Origin: Sequoia sempervirens | Lineage: Eukaryota > Streptophyta > Pinopsida > Cupressales > Cupressaceae | Length of the DNA: 64,000 nt | Reading direction: 5' to 3' | NCBI GenBank assembly: GCA_007258455.2 | Contig: VDFB02000001.1 | Coordinates: 17,232,162-17,296,161 of the forward strand | Shown: positions 47,725 to 59,428 of the stretch, in pieces | Numbering within the stretch: the stretch's first letter is position 1 | Layout: every line of letters begins with the position of its first letter | Notes under the pieces: generated by a model | Told to the model about the DNA's origin: nothing | The model's database searches: none | What the model saw: the letters and a program-made list of their open reading frames with translations, nothing else | Position numbers and translations under genes: made by a program

Positions 47725-49542
47725 TCGCATTCACCTAACTAGCCTTTTTTTGTTTTTCTCTTTTTTTTATCCTTTTCTTGTGTGTATCATGTTCCTTTGT
47801 ATCGTGTGTTTGATGTTTTCTCTATCTTTGTACACTTCTTCTATTCATAGATCTCTTCTTCTATTTGTCATACATTGTAGTTTTCTCCATTTTTTTGTGT
47901 TTTTCTTTTGGGGATGATGTAAAGTGTAGAGATGCCCTATGTCTCTTCAATGTTGACCCAAAAGGTCCTTGTATTTTTCTCCATTTTTTGTGTTTTCCTT
48001 TTGGGGATGACACAAAGCATAGAGATGCTCTATGTCTCTTCCATGTTGACCCACAAGGTCTTTGTCTTTTTCTCTTTTTGTTTTGTGTTCTCATTTTGGG
48101 GATGATGCAAGGAATTGAGACTGAAATGTCTCCTTCATGTTGACCCAAAAGCCTTTTCATTTTATTTTGCCTTTTCATTTTTCTTTTTCTTATTTATTTC
48201 CTTTTAGAGATGATGCAAAGCATTGAAACCTCAATGTCTCTTCCATGTTGACCCAAAATGGACTTTATTTTTCCTTTGTTTTCACTCTCTTTGTGTCATT
48301 CTTCTAGTTCTATGTGCTTTGGGGAATAATGATAGTTCTGAAATCTTTCATAAAAAACATTGCGGCAACGAACATACTGACCCCAAATCCATAGATGCCT
48401 TACGTGTTTGGTGTACTTTCTTTTCTGGGCAAAGCTCCCTTTTCTTTTTTTTTCAATTTTCCTTGACATGATGCAGCCTAACTTTAAAACATATGACTTG
48501 GCATAGGGATTTCTAGGTTGTCTCTCATGTCTTGTTTTCTTTTTACATTTTCTTTTCTTCTCTACTTTAAAGTAATTGTTCACAGAACAATGTCTGGAAA
48601 TTCCTTTAAAGTGGGTGGCATACATTACCATAATTCATTTGTATTCTTGGTTCCTAGTGCATCCTTCTCATTTATATGTATTTTTGTCACTTTGTGGATG
48701 ACATTGTGTATCATGTCCTTCATAAGTGTGATCTTTCTAAGCATATTACATTCCTCTTGGTGGCTTGATGTGATGCACAGCATAACCTAAGTTGTGAATA
48801 TACTATTCTTTGATTGGTCCTCTTTTGGAGACATTAGACACAATGTTCCCTAAGTGACTAACCTTGCATGAATTGAACAAGACTTCTTCAAACATTTTAC
48901 CCTTTTACACTTTATATTTTTACATTTTTACATATTTACCTTTTTTCCATCTTGCCTAACACAACTTGCATGACTATCGTACCTTTGTCGTTTTGTTCAT
49001 GAGCATTTTTCTTTGTGGCACCTTGTTAAGTTATCAATAGGTATAACTTTAATATGGTTGAGTGGTAAACCCACTTAGTGGCATGAATTTTCCCCATAGC
49101 CACCTTTGTTTTTGTTAGTGCATACTAACTAGCGTATGTATCTTACATATTTTTGGGATTTCACACCACACAGACAACCAGTTGTGTGGCCCTAGAGTGA
49201 GGACATTTAGGGCTTCTCACCCCACAGATAGCCTAAAGTTTTGTGGCCCCAAAGTGAGTACACATTTCCTTTTTCAAACAATCAACCTAGATCTAATCCA
49301 CAACTAGTTGGATTGACAATCAAAGCTTCATTCAATTCTTTCATCTCAACACTTGTATGTTCCTTTGTTCTTATGCTTAGTTTTCCATGGGATCTTCATC
49401 ATGGGCCCTTAATCACCCCTCTTGATCATTTTCATTGCATCTTGCTAACGTAAGTGAATTTGAACCCTCCTCTCAATGTTCATGGCTACTTTACTATGAG
49501 TTTGAAGCAGGTTCATCGTCTCACTAAAGTGGGGGCTAAATG
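47725..49542 (+). other. 3' untranslated region of the gypsy element
   Basis: CT-rich, with the tandem repeat at 47,900-48,275 and then non-coding DNA with paired phrases such as cacttagtggc and gtgtggcccta near 49,080-49,250. It ends in the purine tract at 49,526-49,542. Confidence 0.55.
47900..48275 (+). repeat. Tandem repeat, about 95-108-bp unit, four copies
   Basis: Units start at about 47,906, 47,999, 48,093 and 48,204, each with ttttggggatgatg, gatgc-ctatgtctctt and catgttgacccaaaag. Such repeats before the 3' LTR are a known feature of the Tat/Ogre branch of plant gypsy elements. Confidence 0.8.
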
Positions 49543-51146
49543 TGTTGTAGAAAATTTTCCCCTTGTCATTTTCATGGCCTTTTAGGTCTTGTTTCATGGT
49601 GTTTTTCTATTTCTCTTTGATTTTATGTTCTAACATGGCTTGAACATGCATATTTAAGTACTAAAATTCAAAGAACTATGTCTCAAGTGAAGGTGTTGTG
49701 AAGTGTTGTAAGACATTTCTACACTCTTCTAGACTCCATTAATTACAATTCACCTAAAAATCACATTTTTATTCATCAAGTCCTATTTTGGAGTGTTGTA
49801 AAGTCTTGTGACAAGCTTTCATGCTTTTCTAGGCACATATTCACTATTTATCCCTTTTTCATGCATTATTTAGCCCCTTTATTCTCTCATATGCTTAATT
49901 AAGTGTATTTTTGTATATTATCCCACCAAACAACATTAAAAACAACATATTTCCCAACACACATTTTCTAGGTGGGACCCATTTTCCATGGGTGGTGAAT
50001 GAGTCCTACTTGGCCCCAAATTCAAAATATTTTAAATTTCCTTTTAGGATTTTATTCAAAAACACTTGATGTCATCTTGTAATGAGGTATGAATGGGTAA
50101 CTAAGGCACAAGTGTGTATAATTAAGTGATTTTCACCTCATTTCAACCTCAATTCATCAAGTTCACTTATTCACCTATTCACTCAAGCATTCAAGCATTT
50201 CACAACATCTTTTCAAGCACTATTCAAGCATTTTGAAGCAACCATTGGCATTACTTCAAACTTGCATCATCAAGGGTTTGGTAAGTTGACAGAATTTGTA
50301 TGTTATTATTTTATCTTTCTCTTGTATTTCAGTATTTTACTAAGGGTTTGATTACCAAAAGTGGGGTTTGACCAAGGCAAACCCCTATTCATTAACCCTC
50401 AACCATTTTTCCCCTATTGCATGTTTGTTTGCAGCCTTTTGTGTGCACATTTGACAATATTTTTGGTGTTGAAGATTGGTTTACAAGTCAACTAGGTGCT
50501 TCAAGTCAACTTAAGTCTATTTCAAGCTTGGAGAAGGTTTTCTATCTGTTTCTTGTAGAATTGACTTCAGTAACTAGACAAGTAGTGATTTCCAGATCTG
50601 GTGTTGTAGAGTTGTGTCCTGATTTTTCAGAAATTTGGGAGAGGATTGATTCACCACCTATGACGAATGAGTCCCACCTTAGGACTGGAAACCTAAATTT
50701 TGTTAGATTCCAAATCCTAATGGAAAAAACTTTTTCTCGACAGTTTTTCACCAGAAGGAGGATTGATTCACCACCCTGGGTGAATAAGTCCCACTGTGAA
50801 AAATCAGTGATTTTAGTCAGCATTCCCAACATTCCATATTCATCATACTTCACCTAGGTGCACTAATATTCATCCCTTTTCTTTCTTTTCTGCATATTTT
50901 CTTCATTTAGTTCATTGTTGCATTACATAATGTGTTTTCAAACATAGCTTAAATATCACTTTTTCATTCATTTTCATTCATTTAGATCATTTAAATGCAT
51001 TTATCTAACTTCATTTAGGTTATACAACATCACACATTGCATAATTTAAATGAACCATTAGCTTTTTTGCTCCTAACTCTCTCCTTTTAGGTGAAAAACC
51101 CTAGAAAAGCAAGACTTTTCCATAGGAGCCAAAAATTAATGGTTCA
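49543..51146 (+). repeat. 3' LTR of the plus-strand gypsy element
   Basis: Starts TGTTGTAGAAAATTTTCC after the purine tract and ends GGTTCA. Three hairpin motif copies lie at 49,971, 50,641 and 50,758. Its last 550 bp match the truncated 5' LTR. Confidence 0.8.
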
Positions 51147-51669
51147 AGGCTAACCTAGATAAGTTGTTTGAGGTTATAGGGGATATATTTTCAAGGTCAA
51201 TTTTTGGAGAAGAGTGTGGTGTGAAGGATGATGCAAATGTAAGAGGGTGTTGAGATCTAAGTGTGACCTTGAATGCCTAAGGCTACTTGAAGTAGTGAGC
51301 AGAAGGTGTCTACTTTTTCAATATGCCTTAAGTTATTGGAGGTAGTGAGCCAAAGGTTGATGATGGTGTAGAGATTTTGTGGAGGATTCTCTTATTTCTA
51401 TGAGGTAGTTAACCTCCTTGTAATAGTTTCTTCTATTATCTTTCTATTCCAAATAGTGAGTACTTTAGGTAGTGAGCCTTTCTTTTATTTTGGGAAGTTA
51501 TCCCTTTCGCCAGTGAGCCTTTTGTAATCATTATTTCAATTCACATATATGTGAGTTAATCCTCACCATGTAATAATTATTGATAAGTGTTTGAAGGTTA
51601 ATGAGGGTTTGAAGGTTTTAATGCACAATTGATTCACCCCCCCTCTTAGTTGTCTTGGGTGTCTAAAAA
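51147..51669 (+). repeat. Truncated 5' LTR of the copia element
   Basis: Matches the 3' LTR from about 57,759 (gg-caacctaga-aagttgtttgag) to the end (gtgtctaa). The first 860 bp are missing. Confidence 0.75.
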
Positions 51670-51670
51670 T

Positions 51671-51678
51671 TGGTATCA
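51671..51678 (+). promoter_or_regulatory. Primer binding site of the copia element
   Basis: TGGTATCA follows the LTR end, with the initiator tRNA-Met type continuing as aagtag rather than gagc. Confidence 0.7.
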
Positions 51679-51714
51679 AAGTAGAGGTTCCTTACAAGAA
51701 GCTTAACTGCTTGA

Positions 51715-52845
51715 GGTATATCTGGATGGAACACAAGAACGGTGTCAAGGTCCCTATGTTTTATGGAAAAAATTATGATTTCTAGAAAGCCAAGATGGAA
51801 TCCTTTATAGTCTCTTTAAGGTTTGGTGTCTAGAAGTTAGTTGAAAATGGATATACTATGCCTACTACTCTGAAAAATGATGATGAGATCAAGGACTATG
51901 AGAATAATGGAAAAGCAAGGAATGTTATCTTGAGTGGGCTTTCTGATTCATAACTTGTGAAATTGATAAGCTACAAAACTACTAAAAATATTTGGGTAAA
52001 GTTGTAGAGAATTTATAAAGGAGATGATAAAGTCAAATAGGTAAAGATGCAAAATTTTAAAGCCAAGTTTGAAACCCTAAGGATGTGAAAAGATGAATAT
52101 ATTGCAAGCTACATGCTTAGGGTGGATGAAATTGTCAATGACATTGATGGTCTTGGTGGAGAACTAGAGTAAAGTGAAGTTGTGAAAAAGGTATTGAGAA
52201 ATCTTCCTAAATTTTATAGTGCTAAAGTTTCTTCTATTGAGGAAGGTTGGAATTTGGATCCATATATTAGAGATCAATTGTTTGGTTCTTTAACTACTTT
52301 TGAGTTAAGATATTTTTACAGAGATTCTATAAGGATATAAATTTTTTTTAAAGTCAACAAGAAGGAGAAAAATGATGAATCTGATCAAGATGATCTTGAT
52401 TAGGTAGAAGCAAATTTTGTAAGATTAAACAAGGGTACTAAAAAAAATAGAGGTAAGTTACCCTTCAAGTGTTTCAATTGTGGAAAGATAGGTCATTGTG
52501 CTTCAAAATTTCCAATCAAAGTTTCAAATGAAAAATGTAAAGATCATAAAGGTAAATCTTTCAAGAAGAGTTATTATGTCAAACAAGATAGTCATATATC
52601 TAATGATCAGGAATCAAACTATTTAGATGGTGGAAGTGATGAATGCTTGTTCATGGATATGAATGTTGGAACTAATTCTACTAATCCTAAAATATGTGTG
52701 AAGGAAAGTTCTCTAGAAAGAGATCACAATATTGAAGGAACAATTTTGACTATCTTTCATGCAAGAGAGGAGAGAAACTATAAGATAATTGATAGTGGAT
52801 GCTCAAATCATATGATAGGTGATAAGAGTAAATTTTGTTAAAATT
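51715..52845 (+). pseudogene. copia gag and protease
   Basis: From about 51,720 a stop-ridden frame contains VKVPMFYGKNYDF, VILSGLSDS and KVLRNLPKFYSAKVSSIEE, the typical copia gag (UBN2-type) order. The nucleocapsid knuckle is CFNCGKIGHCASKF, with Phe in place of the last Cys. The protease site is IDSGCSNHMIGD near 52,790. The gag would form the particle and the protease would cut the polyprotein. Confidence 0.8.
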
Positions 52846-53136
52846 TAGAAGTATGATGGTAGTTTTGTTAAGTTTGGTGATGATACATCTACTAAGATAT
52901 ATGGAAAAGGTTCAATTAGATTTTATGGCAAACATAAGAAAGATGATATTCTCTATGTCCAGGGTCTCTAGCATAACCTTCTCAGTGTAGGACAAATATG
53001 TAGTAGAGGATACTATCTAGTGTTTCAAGATGATGGTTGTGAAACTAGAAAAGGAAGCTCTGGAAATTTGGTTGTAGTAGTAATAAGGAAAAAATGAAAT
53101 GTTTATCAGCTCAAAGATGGTAGTGTTAAGTGCTTT

Positions 53137-54015
53137 ATGTCACAAATCAATGAAATTTGGCTATGGAATAGAAGAATGTGTCACATCAATTTTGATAGCC
53201 TAGTGAAGATCAAATCTACTAATGATATGAGAGATCTACCAAGAATTAAAAATTCTATCAATGCAATCTATCAAGAGTGCCAGTTTATAAAAAAACAAAG
53301 AAGAGGTACAAAACTAAGGAATATTCTACTGTAGGACCTTTGCAGTTGGTCCATACAAACCTATATGGACCTACTAGAATAAGAATCTCTCAAGGTGATA
53401 GATGATTACTCTAGAATGACTTGGGTGACCTTTCTCAAAGAAAAGTAAGAATATTTATATAAGTTTAAAGCATTTAAGTCTCTAGTTGAGAATGAAATGG
53501 ATTTGAAAATCAAGTTTTTAAGGTCCGATAGAGGTGGTGATTTCACTTCAAATGAGTTTAATAGTTTTTGTGAAGATCATGGGATAAATATACATTTATT
53601 AGCTCCTTGGACTCCACAACAAAATGGAGTTGTGGAAAGGAAGAATATGATAGTTTATGAGGTAGTAAGAACCATGATGAAGGAAGTAAATCTATTGAAT
53701 GTCTATTGGAGATAATCTATTCAAACCATAGTGTGCATTCTTAATAGAGGACAAGCAAGAGTAAACAATTCAAATACCCTCTAAGAGATATGGCATGGAA
53801 AACCTCCTACTATGAAATATTTTAGAGTGTTTGGAAGCAAATGTTATATCAGAAGGGATGATGAAAACTTGGGAAAGTTTGATGAAATATTAAATGAAGG
53901 AATCTTCCTTGGATATTCTACAAAGAGCAAGGCATATAGATTCTATAGCAAAAGGCTGAAGAAGATAGTTGAAAGCACAAGTGTCAAAGTGGATGACAAA
54001 TCAAATCAAAGATGA
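53137..54015 (+). pseudogene. copia integrase
   Basis: The pre-integrase region reads LWNRRMCHINFDSLVKI, where the first zinc-binding His has become Asn. The catalytic core is frame-broken at 53,335-53,490, then open at 53,497-53,715 with FLRSDRGGDFTSNEF (Asp) and TPQQNGVVERKN (Glu). The C-terminal region is at 53,812-54,015 with FRVFGSKCYI and IFLGYSTKSKAYRFY. It would insert the DNA copy. Confidence 0.85.
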
Positions 54016-54289
54016 GTATTGATAGACGAATATGAATTAGATGAATCCCTTTGCAAAGTAGAAAAAGAAGAAGAGAAAGAAAAAAAGATTATAATGGAAG
54101 AGGAAGAAGCTCCAAAAGAGAATGTTAAGACTCCTATATATGTGTAGAAGAATCATTATGAACATATAATTGGAGAAAAGAGAAAAGATGTGTTGACAAG
54201 AAGAAAATATGTTATGGAAAAAGAATAGGTAAAATTTTGTTTACTTTGAAAAGTAGAACCTAAAATAGTTACTAAAACATGCAATTATG

Positions 54290-55097
54290 AAAATTGGATC
54301 AAAGCTATAGAAGAAGAACTGAAACAAATTGAGAAGAATTAGACATGGGAATTGGTCCCAAGACTAGAAAACAAGAATGTGATAGGAACTAAATGAGTTT
54401 TTAGGAATAAATTGAATGAGAGTGGAGAAGTTATTAGAAACAAGGTTAGGCTTGTGTGTTAGGGCTACTCACCAGTGGAAGGAATAGATTTTTAAGAGAC
54501 TTTTACTCAAATAGCAATAATGGAAGCTATTGGGATATTTTAGATTTTGTAGCATATAAAGACTTCAAGGTATATCAGATGCATGTAAAGTCTGTATTTT
54601 TGAATGGTGAGTTAGAAGAAGAGGTATATATTGAACAACCAAAAGGTTTTTAGTTGTTAGAAGATTATGATATGGTCTATAGGTTGAAAAAATAATTATA
54701 TGGACTCAAATAGGGTCCTAGAGCTTGGTATGAAAGATTTGACAAGTTCTTATTGCAATAGGGATTCAAAAAGGGTAGAGATGGCAACCTTTACTTTAAG
54801 ATTGAGAGAGATCAAATCTTGATTGTGGTAATATATGTTGATGACATAATCTTTGGAGGAAATGAATGAATGTGTAAGAGGTTTGTATAGGAGATGCAAA
54901 ATGAGTTTGAAATGTCAATGTTTGGGGAGATGAATTTATTCCTTAAACTACAAATTAATCAAATGCTAAAGAAGTTTGTAATGGATGCCCCTAAACTAGT
55001 GTGTACTCCCATGGTTATTGGCTATAAATTGAGAAAAAATGATGAATCTCCTAGGGTAGATCAAACCATGTGTAGATCCATGATTGATGGATTACTA
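54290..55097 (+). pseudogene. copia reverse transcriptase
   Basis: Recognisable motifs are FLNGELEEEVYIEQPKGF, YGLK and PRAWYERFDKFLL, then IYVDDIIFGG (catalytic YVDD) near 54,835, and EFEMSMFGEMNLFL. Stops at LYGLK/GPRAW and after QPKGF stand where relatives have Gln, which fits CAG-to-TAG changes. The frame ends at the inserted DNA element. Confidence 0.85.
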
Positions 55098-55894
55098 GGT
55101 ATGTGCAGGATCATGATGGGCCAAAAAGTGGCAATATGATGGGAGTGTGTAGGGTATGTGGCTAACGACTTTTTTTTAACCCAAAATTGATGAAATGAAA
55201 AGTGTTTTTAAAAGAGATTCTCAACCAATATAAATTATGCTTTATTTTGAATTTAATAAGTAATTATTATTCATTTTATATTTGAATTATGACTAAAGTC
55301 TCGATTGATAGGCTGATTGAAAAAATCTATAGCTTTCAAACAGTATCACATTTTTTGAATCCAAAACATGCATCACATTCTATGCTTCGCATACTATAGG
55401 ATTAAAAAGAGAAAAAATGAATTTCATGAAGTTTTGACCTAGTTAAGTTGGTTAGACACGTGATTTTTTTATATTTTTTAAAAATTGTAATAAAAAATTC
55501 ATAATTAATTATTTACCCAGAAAAAAAATTACAAAAGAATATGCATCACATCGGGACATGAGTCCTCTACTTATATATAAAATATTATAAAAAAATATTA
55601 TCATTTTATTGTGGTTAGGGTGGTTAGAAAGACACCTACTTCTTATTTTTTCCTTGAAATTTAAGTACTACTACATTGAAATTTCAAATTTTCACCAAAT
55701 ATATTTCTTTTTTTTAAAATAAACCTAGTAGTTTATGAACTAAATTCAATTTTCTACAGATTTTATTCTTACATATTTTTGAAATAATATAGATAACTTA
55801 TTCAAATTTTTATGTCAAGTTGCCTAACTCTTATTTTTTTGAATTTTTTGCCACTTAAGGGCTTGCTTTTTCCATGATGATCCTGCACATACCC
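55098..55894. mobile_element. Non-autonomous TIR element (MITE-like), 797 bp
   Basis: The ends are inverted repeats: left GGTATGTGCAGGATCAT, right (complement) GGGTATGTGCAGGATCAT, continuing as ATGATGG/ATCATGG. Flanking target duplications are TACTA (55,093-55,097 and 55,895-55,899). Leaving out the insert and one TACTA puts the copia frame back in register, so the insertion is precise. The interior is AT-rich and non-coding. The superfamily is uncertain because a 5-bp duplication with this end fits none of the common plant groups cleanly. Confidence 0.8.
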
Positions 55895-55899
55895 TACTA

Positions 55900-56480
55900 T
55901 ATCTAGCTACTACTATACTAGATATCATGCACGTAGTATGTCTTGTGGAAATATTTCAAGAAGATCCTAGAGAATCACATGCGGTAGTAGTTGAAATGAT
56001 ACTCAGATATTTGAAGAACACTCTAGACTATGGTCTATGGTATTCTAAGGATACTGATTTCTCTTTGAGTGCTTATACAGATATAAATTAGGTAGGTTGT
56101 ACAAATGAAATAAGAAGTACAAGTGGAGGTGCTTTCTTTCTTGGAAATAGATTGGTTTCTTAGCTAAGTAAGAAGTAGGATTTAGCAGCATTATTTATTG
56201 CAAAGGTAAAATATATTGATGCAACAACTTGTTGCACACACTTATTATGGACGAAGAAGACATTAAGAGATATCAGAGTATCATATGATGAACCTATTTC
56301 TATCTTGTGTGATAATAAAAGTGCAATCAACATTTCAAAAAATATGGTAATGCATTCAAGGAAAACTCATATCTTTATCTGATATCACTTTCTAAGAGAG
56401 AAAGTTGTTGAGAATGAAGTGAAGTTGGAGTAGGTTCCTAGAAGGGATTGAGTAGCAAAATTTCACAAAATATCTTAAAA
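55900..56480 (+). pseudogene. copia RNase H
   Basis: Reads through MHVVCLVEIFQEDP, MILRYLKNTLDYGLWY and ISILCDNKSAINISKN to the end region FLREKVVENEVKLE. These are conserved parts of the copia RNase H, with the catalytic Asp in CDNKSAI. Several stops are present. Confidence 0.8.
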
Positions 56481-56896
56481 AGATACATTTGAGTATCTCA
56501 AGTATAAGCTATGGGTTATTGCCCCTCCCTTTCTCAACTAGATCCATAAGATTGGGTATCTATCCAAGTGATAAATTCAAGATTTATTCTTCATATTGGA
56601 TTGATGAAGTCTACCTCTCAAGGGGATTAGAAAGAAAATTGGAAAGGGAGAGAGAGAAGTGGGAGAGAGATCAGTTTGTAGGTGTTTCCTAAAGAGAACT
56701 CTATAGGTGTTGCCCTTTTCCATTGATGTCAAAGGGGGAAAGTGAATTCTAAAAAGCATAGGAAAAGGGGAGAGAGAGAAATAAGTTTGAAATGTAAGAG
56801 ATTTCCAAGTAAGGGGGAGCTTCTTGAGTGTTGGAGATGTAAAGTTTTTTTTATGGGTTTTCACTAGTTATTGCCATCAATGACAAAAGGGGAGAT
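56480..56896 (+). other. copia 3' untranslated region with purine tract
   Basis: It ends in gccatcaatgacaaaagg followed by ggagat, the purine tract typical of this copia group. A GA-rich stretch lies at 56,630-56,800. No protein was assigned. Confidence 0.6.
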
Positions 56897-58357
56897 TGTT
56901 GCACTATGTTTTCATTAGTGTTTTAATTGATATCAATCTCTAGTGTGGTGTTGATGAGAAGGTGTTTATGGTGTTGAGAAGGTGTTGCAAATGTGGTAGG
57001 TTCACTTGGTTTCCAAGTGCTTTTGAGAACATTTGCGTAAAGAGTTTACAAGCTGACAAAGGTGTGTTTTATATAGTGCACCATATTTATTCATCCATGA
57101 AGATGTGCTTGTGTGGTTTGGATGTAATGTTTAGCAGTTTTCATAGGTGCTAAATCTATCGTTTCACATTCTAGATCATGCAGTAGTAGAAGATGTGTTT
57201 CACAGTGTTTGGATTGTGATGAAGAATGTTTGGGAGAAATGGAATTGCTCCACATTTCTCCACATTAAAGTCTCATGTCTTGCAGATTTGGGAACATGCT
57301 AATATTACATGTATCTATCTTTCCTTGGATGGTTTTGTGTTTAGCTATTATGCAAGATTTTTTCATGAGTTGTATGTCTATGATAGTGTTATTAGTTGCA
57401 CAATATAATAGTGTTCATAATTTTAGGTGGTCGTGCCAGTTTGTTCAATGTTCTATTGATTTTGAAACATTCCAGTATGTTGTGTGATGTTTCCTCAAGG
57501 TTTGTAGGATGGTTTTGGACCTATATAGGTGTGAATTGGTTGCTTTTTAGTGTTAATGTAGGTTTGGATGATGTGGCATGTTAACGCTAATTACGAAGGT
57601 GGTTTTTTTGTTTGTGGAAGCATGGTGTAGCATGTTGGTGTAGTTTTGGGTCTTGGTTAACCCTTGGCATGATTCACCTTCACTTCTTTCCAACATGGAA
57701 GTGTTTGGTGTCTACCTAATTAGTGGTTGCACATTTGAGGTGCATACGTTTCATTGAGGCCAACCTAGAGAAGTTGTTTGAGGTCATAGAGGATATATAT
57801 GGAAGGTCAATTGTTGGAGAAGAGTGGGACATAAAGGATGATGAAAATGTAATAGGGTGTTGATATCTGAGTTCGAGCTTGAATTCCTAAGGCTACCAAG
57901 AGAAGTGAGAAAAATGTGTCTACTTTTGTAGTGTTCCTGAATTTGTTGGAGGCAGTGAGCCAAAGGTTATAGATGGTACATATGTGGTGGATTCTCCTAT
58001 TGATTTGAGGTAGTGTATGTTCTTGTAGCAATTTTTTCTACTCTCCTATTTTGAATAGTGATTCTTTTAGACAGTGAGCCCTTCATAATGATCCTTTATT
58101 TTCTTTTGGGTAGTGAACCTTTTGCAATTGGTGTTGTTATTCATATATATGTGATTTAATCCTCACCAAGGTTTTTCCCTGATTAGGGTTTTCCATGTAA
58201 AATTTGGTATTCTATTATGTATGGTTGCTTATGTGTTGATTTTTAATCTTCTTACATTCATGTTAACACTTAATAAGGGTTTGAAGGTTAATTAGGTTAT
58301 GAGGGTTTGAATGCACAACTGATTCACCCTCCTCTTAGTTTTCCTATGTGTCTAATA
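56897..58357 (+). repeat. 3' LTR of the copia element
   Basis: Starts TGTTGCACTATG after the purine tract and ends near gtgtctaata. The last 600 bp match 51,147-51,669, with one extra segment of about 70 bp near 58,165-58,240. Confidence 0.75.
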
Positions 58358-58359
58358 AG

Positions 58360-58830
58360 TAGCTCCTCCTGAAGTTGCTACAACTAGGGATCTATTATTG
58401 GCCTCACAGTTATCACTTTCCCACCAAGGTTATTGAGCTATATTTGTAGGGCTTCACATGCCCTCTTGCCACTCTCTTCTTTGTCATAGCCTAATCTCAC
58501 TTGGTGAGAATAGTGTGGAGCTTGACTGCTTGATAATCCTATACATGTAGTGTAGAAAAAAGTATCACTTCTTCACACTTTATATGAGAATAATTAATGA
58601 TAAATTAGACTTAATATCACCTTGATCTAGTGTTGTGACGTGTTTTACATATCCGCATTGGGTCTTGGGACCTTTTAAATCTAAATTAAATTAATTATTT
58701 CTTTTTTTTGGTCAATAACATGCTGAAGCGAGATAATATTAAGTTATAATATAGGCTTACAAAATTCTGCTTGAAGAAAATATTCTTATCACTCAAGAGC
58801 TACTATACCTATTTCTCCCAAATACATATA
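58360..58830. other. Spacer between copia and LINE
   Basis: No gene seen. A T-rich run at 58,698-58,712 may mark the LINE 3' (A-rich) end on the minus strand. Confidence 0.4.
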
Positions 58831-59032
58831 TCATGGTTGCAAAATTTTGTAGAATGAAAACCTGCTCCTCATTTCTAACCATGCTAAAATTGATATTTTA
58901 ATAGCTAGCCAAACTATACCTATGACAAAGAAACCTACTACGACATACTTGTGTCTGCAGGAAGGAAGTTGCATGCATCTAGGAGGGCATACATGGGAGA
59001 CAAAATTTATAATGATAATTGGCCATCGTTCC

Positions 59033-59428
59033 TCAAAGGCCTTCCAATCTCTCATGGAGAGTATTAGGAACTTCATTACACTCTTTTAAATTGAACCCAT
59101 CCACTCCCAAATTATCCAATTTATCTGCACAAAGGTTACTCTCTATAAATATATGATTAATGTTGAAATATTCAAAGCTTCTAGTTAAGTCCAATGCTTG
59201 GTCTAGAAGAAGTTTTAATTTCAAGTTGTAGATGCTTTTGGTCTGAATGGAATTAACAACTAGTGTTGAATTCCCCTCTATATCAAGTTTGTTGATACCT
59301 TTTTTCTTACACATAATAAGACTATTAATAAGAGCTTGTAATTCTACTACATTAATGCTTGCAATACCCAAGAAGCTACCTTCTTGCCACAATTTGACCA
59401 TCCCACACACAAACAATGCAACCAACAC
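59033..59428 (-). pseudogene. LINE RNase H domain
   Basis: The frame includes FLGIASINVVELQALINSLI, INKLDIEGNSTLVV, and NHIFIESNLCADKLDNLG. These positions match plant L1 RNase H (the Glu of the AE-L-A region, Asp/Glu of the xxEGNS motif, late NxxAD), with the usual Asp near DIEGNS shifted to Glu-Gly. The domain is open over 131 codons and ends at the probable ORF2 stop. Confidence 0.75.

Larger units (their letters stand above)
43339..51146 (+). mobile_element. gag-only Ty3-gypsy retrotransposon
   Basis: Partial 5' LTR (43,339-43,889), primer site TGGTGAACCC, gag and broken protease (44,400-47,722), tandem repeats, purine tract aaagtgggggctaaatg and full 3' LTR. RT, RNase H and integrase are absent, so the element is non-autonomous or deleted. 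The LTR start, primer site and hairpin motifs are shared with the minus-strand neighbour, so both belong to related families. Confidence 0.75.
51147..58357 (+). mobile_element. Ty1-copia retrotransposon, decayed
   Basis: It has a truncated 5' LTR, primer site TGGTATCA, a gag-pol frame with many stops but in the order gag, protease, integrase, RT, RNase H, then caatgacaaaaggggagat before a full 3' LTR. The order integrase before RT defines copia. A 797-bp DNA element interrupts the RT/RNase H region. The gypsy element abuts the cut 5' LTR, so the left end of the copia was lost or separated. Confidence 0.85.

Noticed and set aside
47861..48178. Repetitive frames KWRK..FGSTLKRHRASL on the minus strand and the plus-strand counterpart
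   Set aside because: They are translations of the 95-108-bp tandem repeat in a non-coding part of the gypsy element.
58831..59076. 81-codon minus-strand frame with CPPRCMQLPSC
   Set aside because: It overlaps the end of the LINE RNase H in another frame and continues past the ORF2 stop; no domain was recognised.
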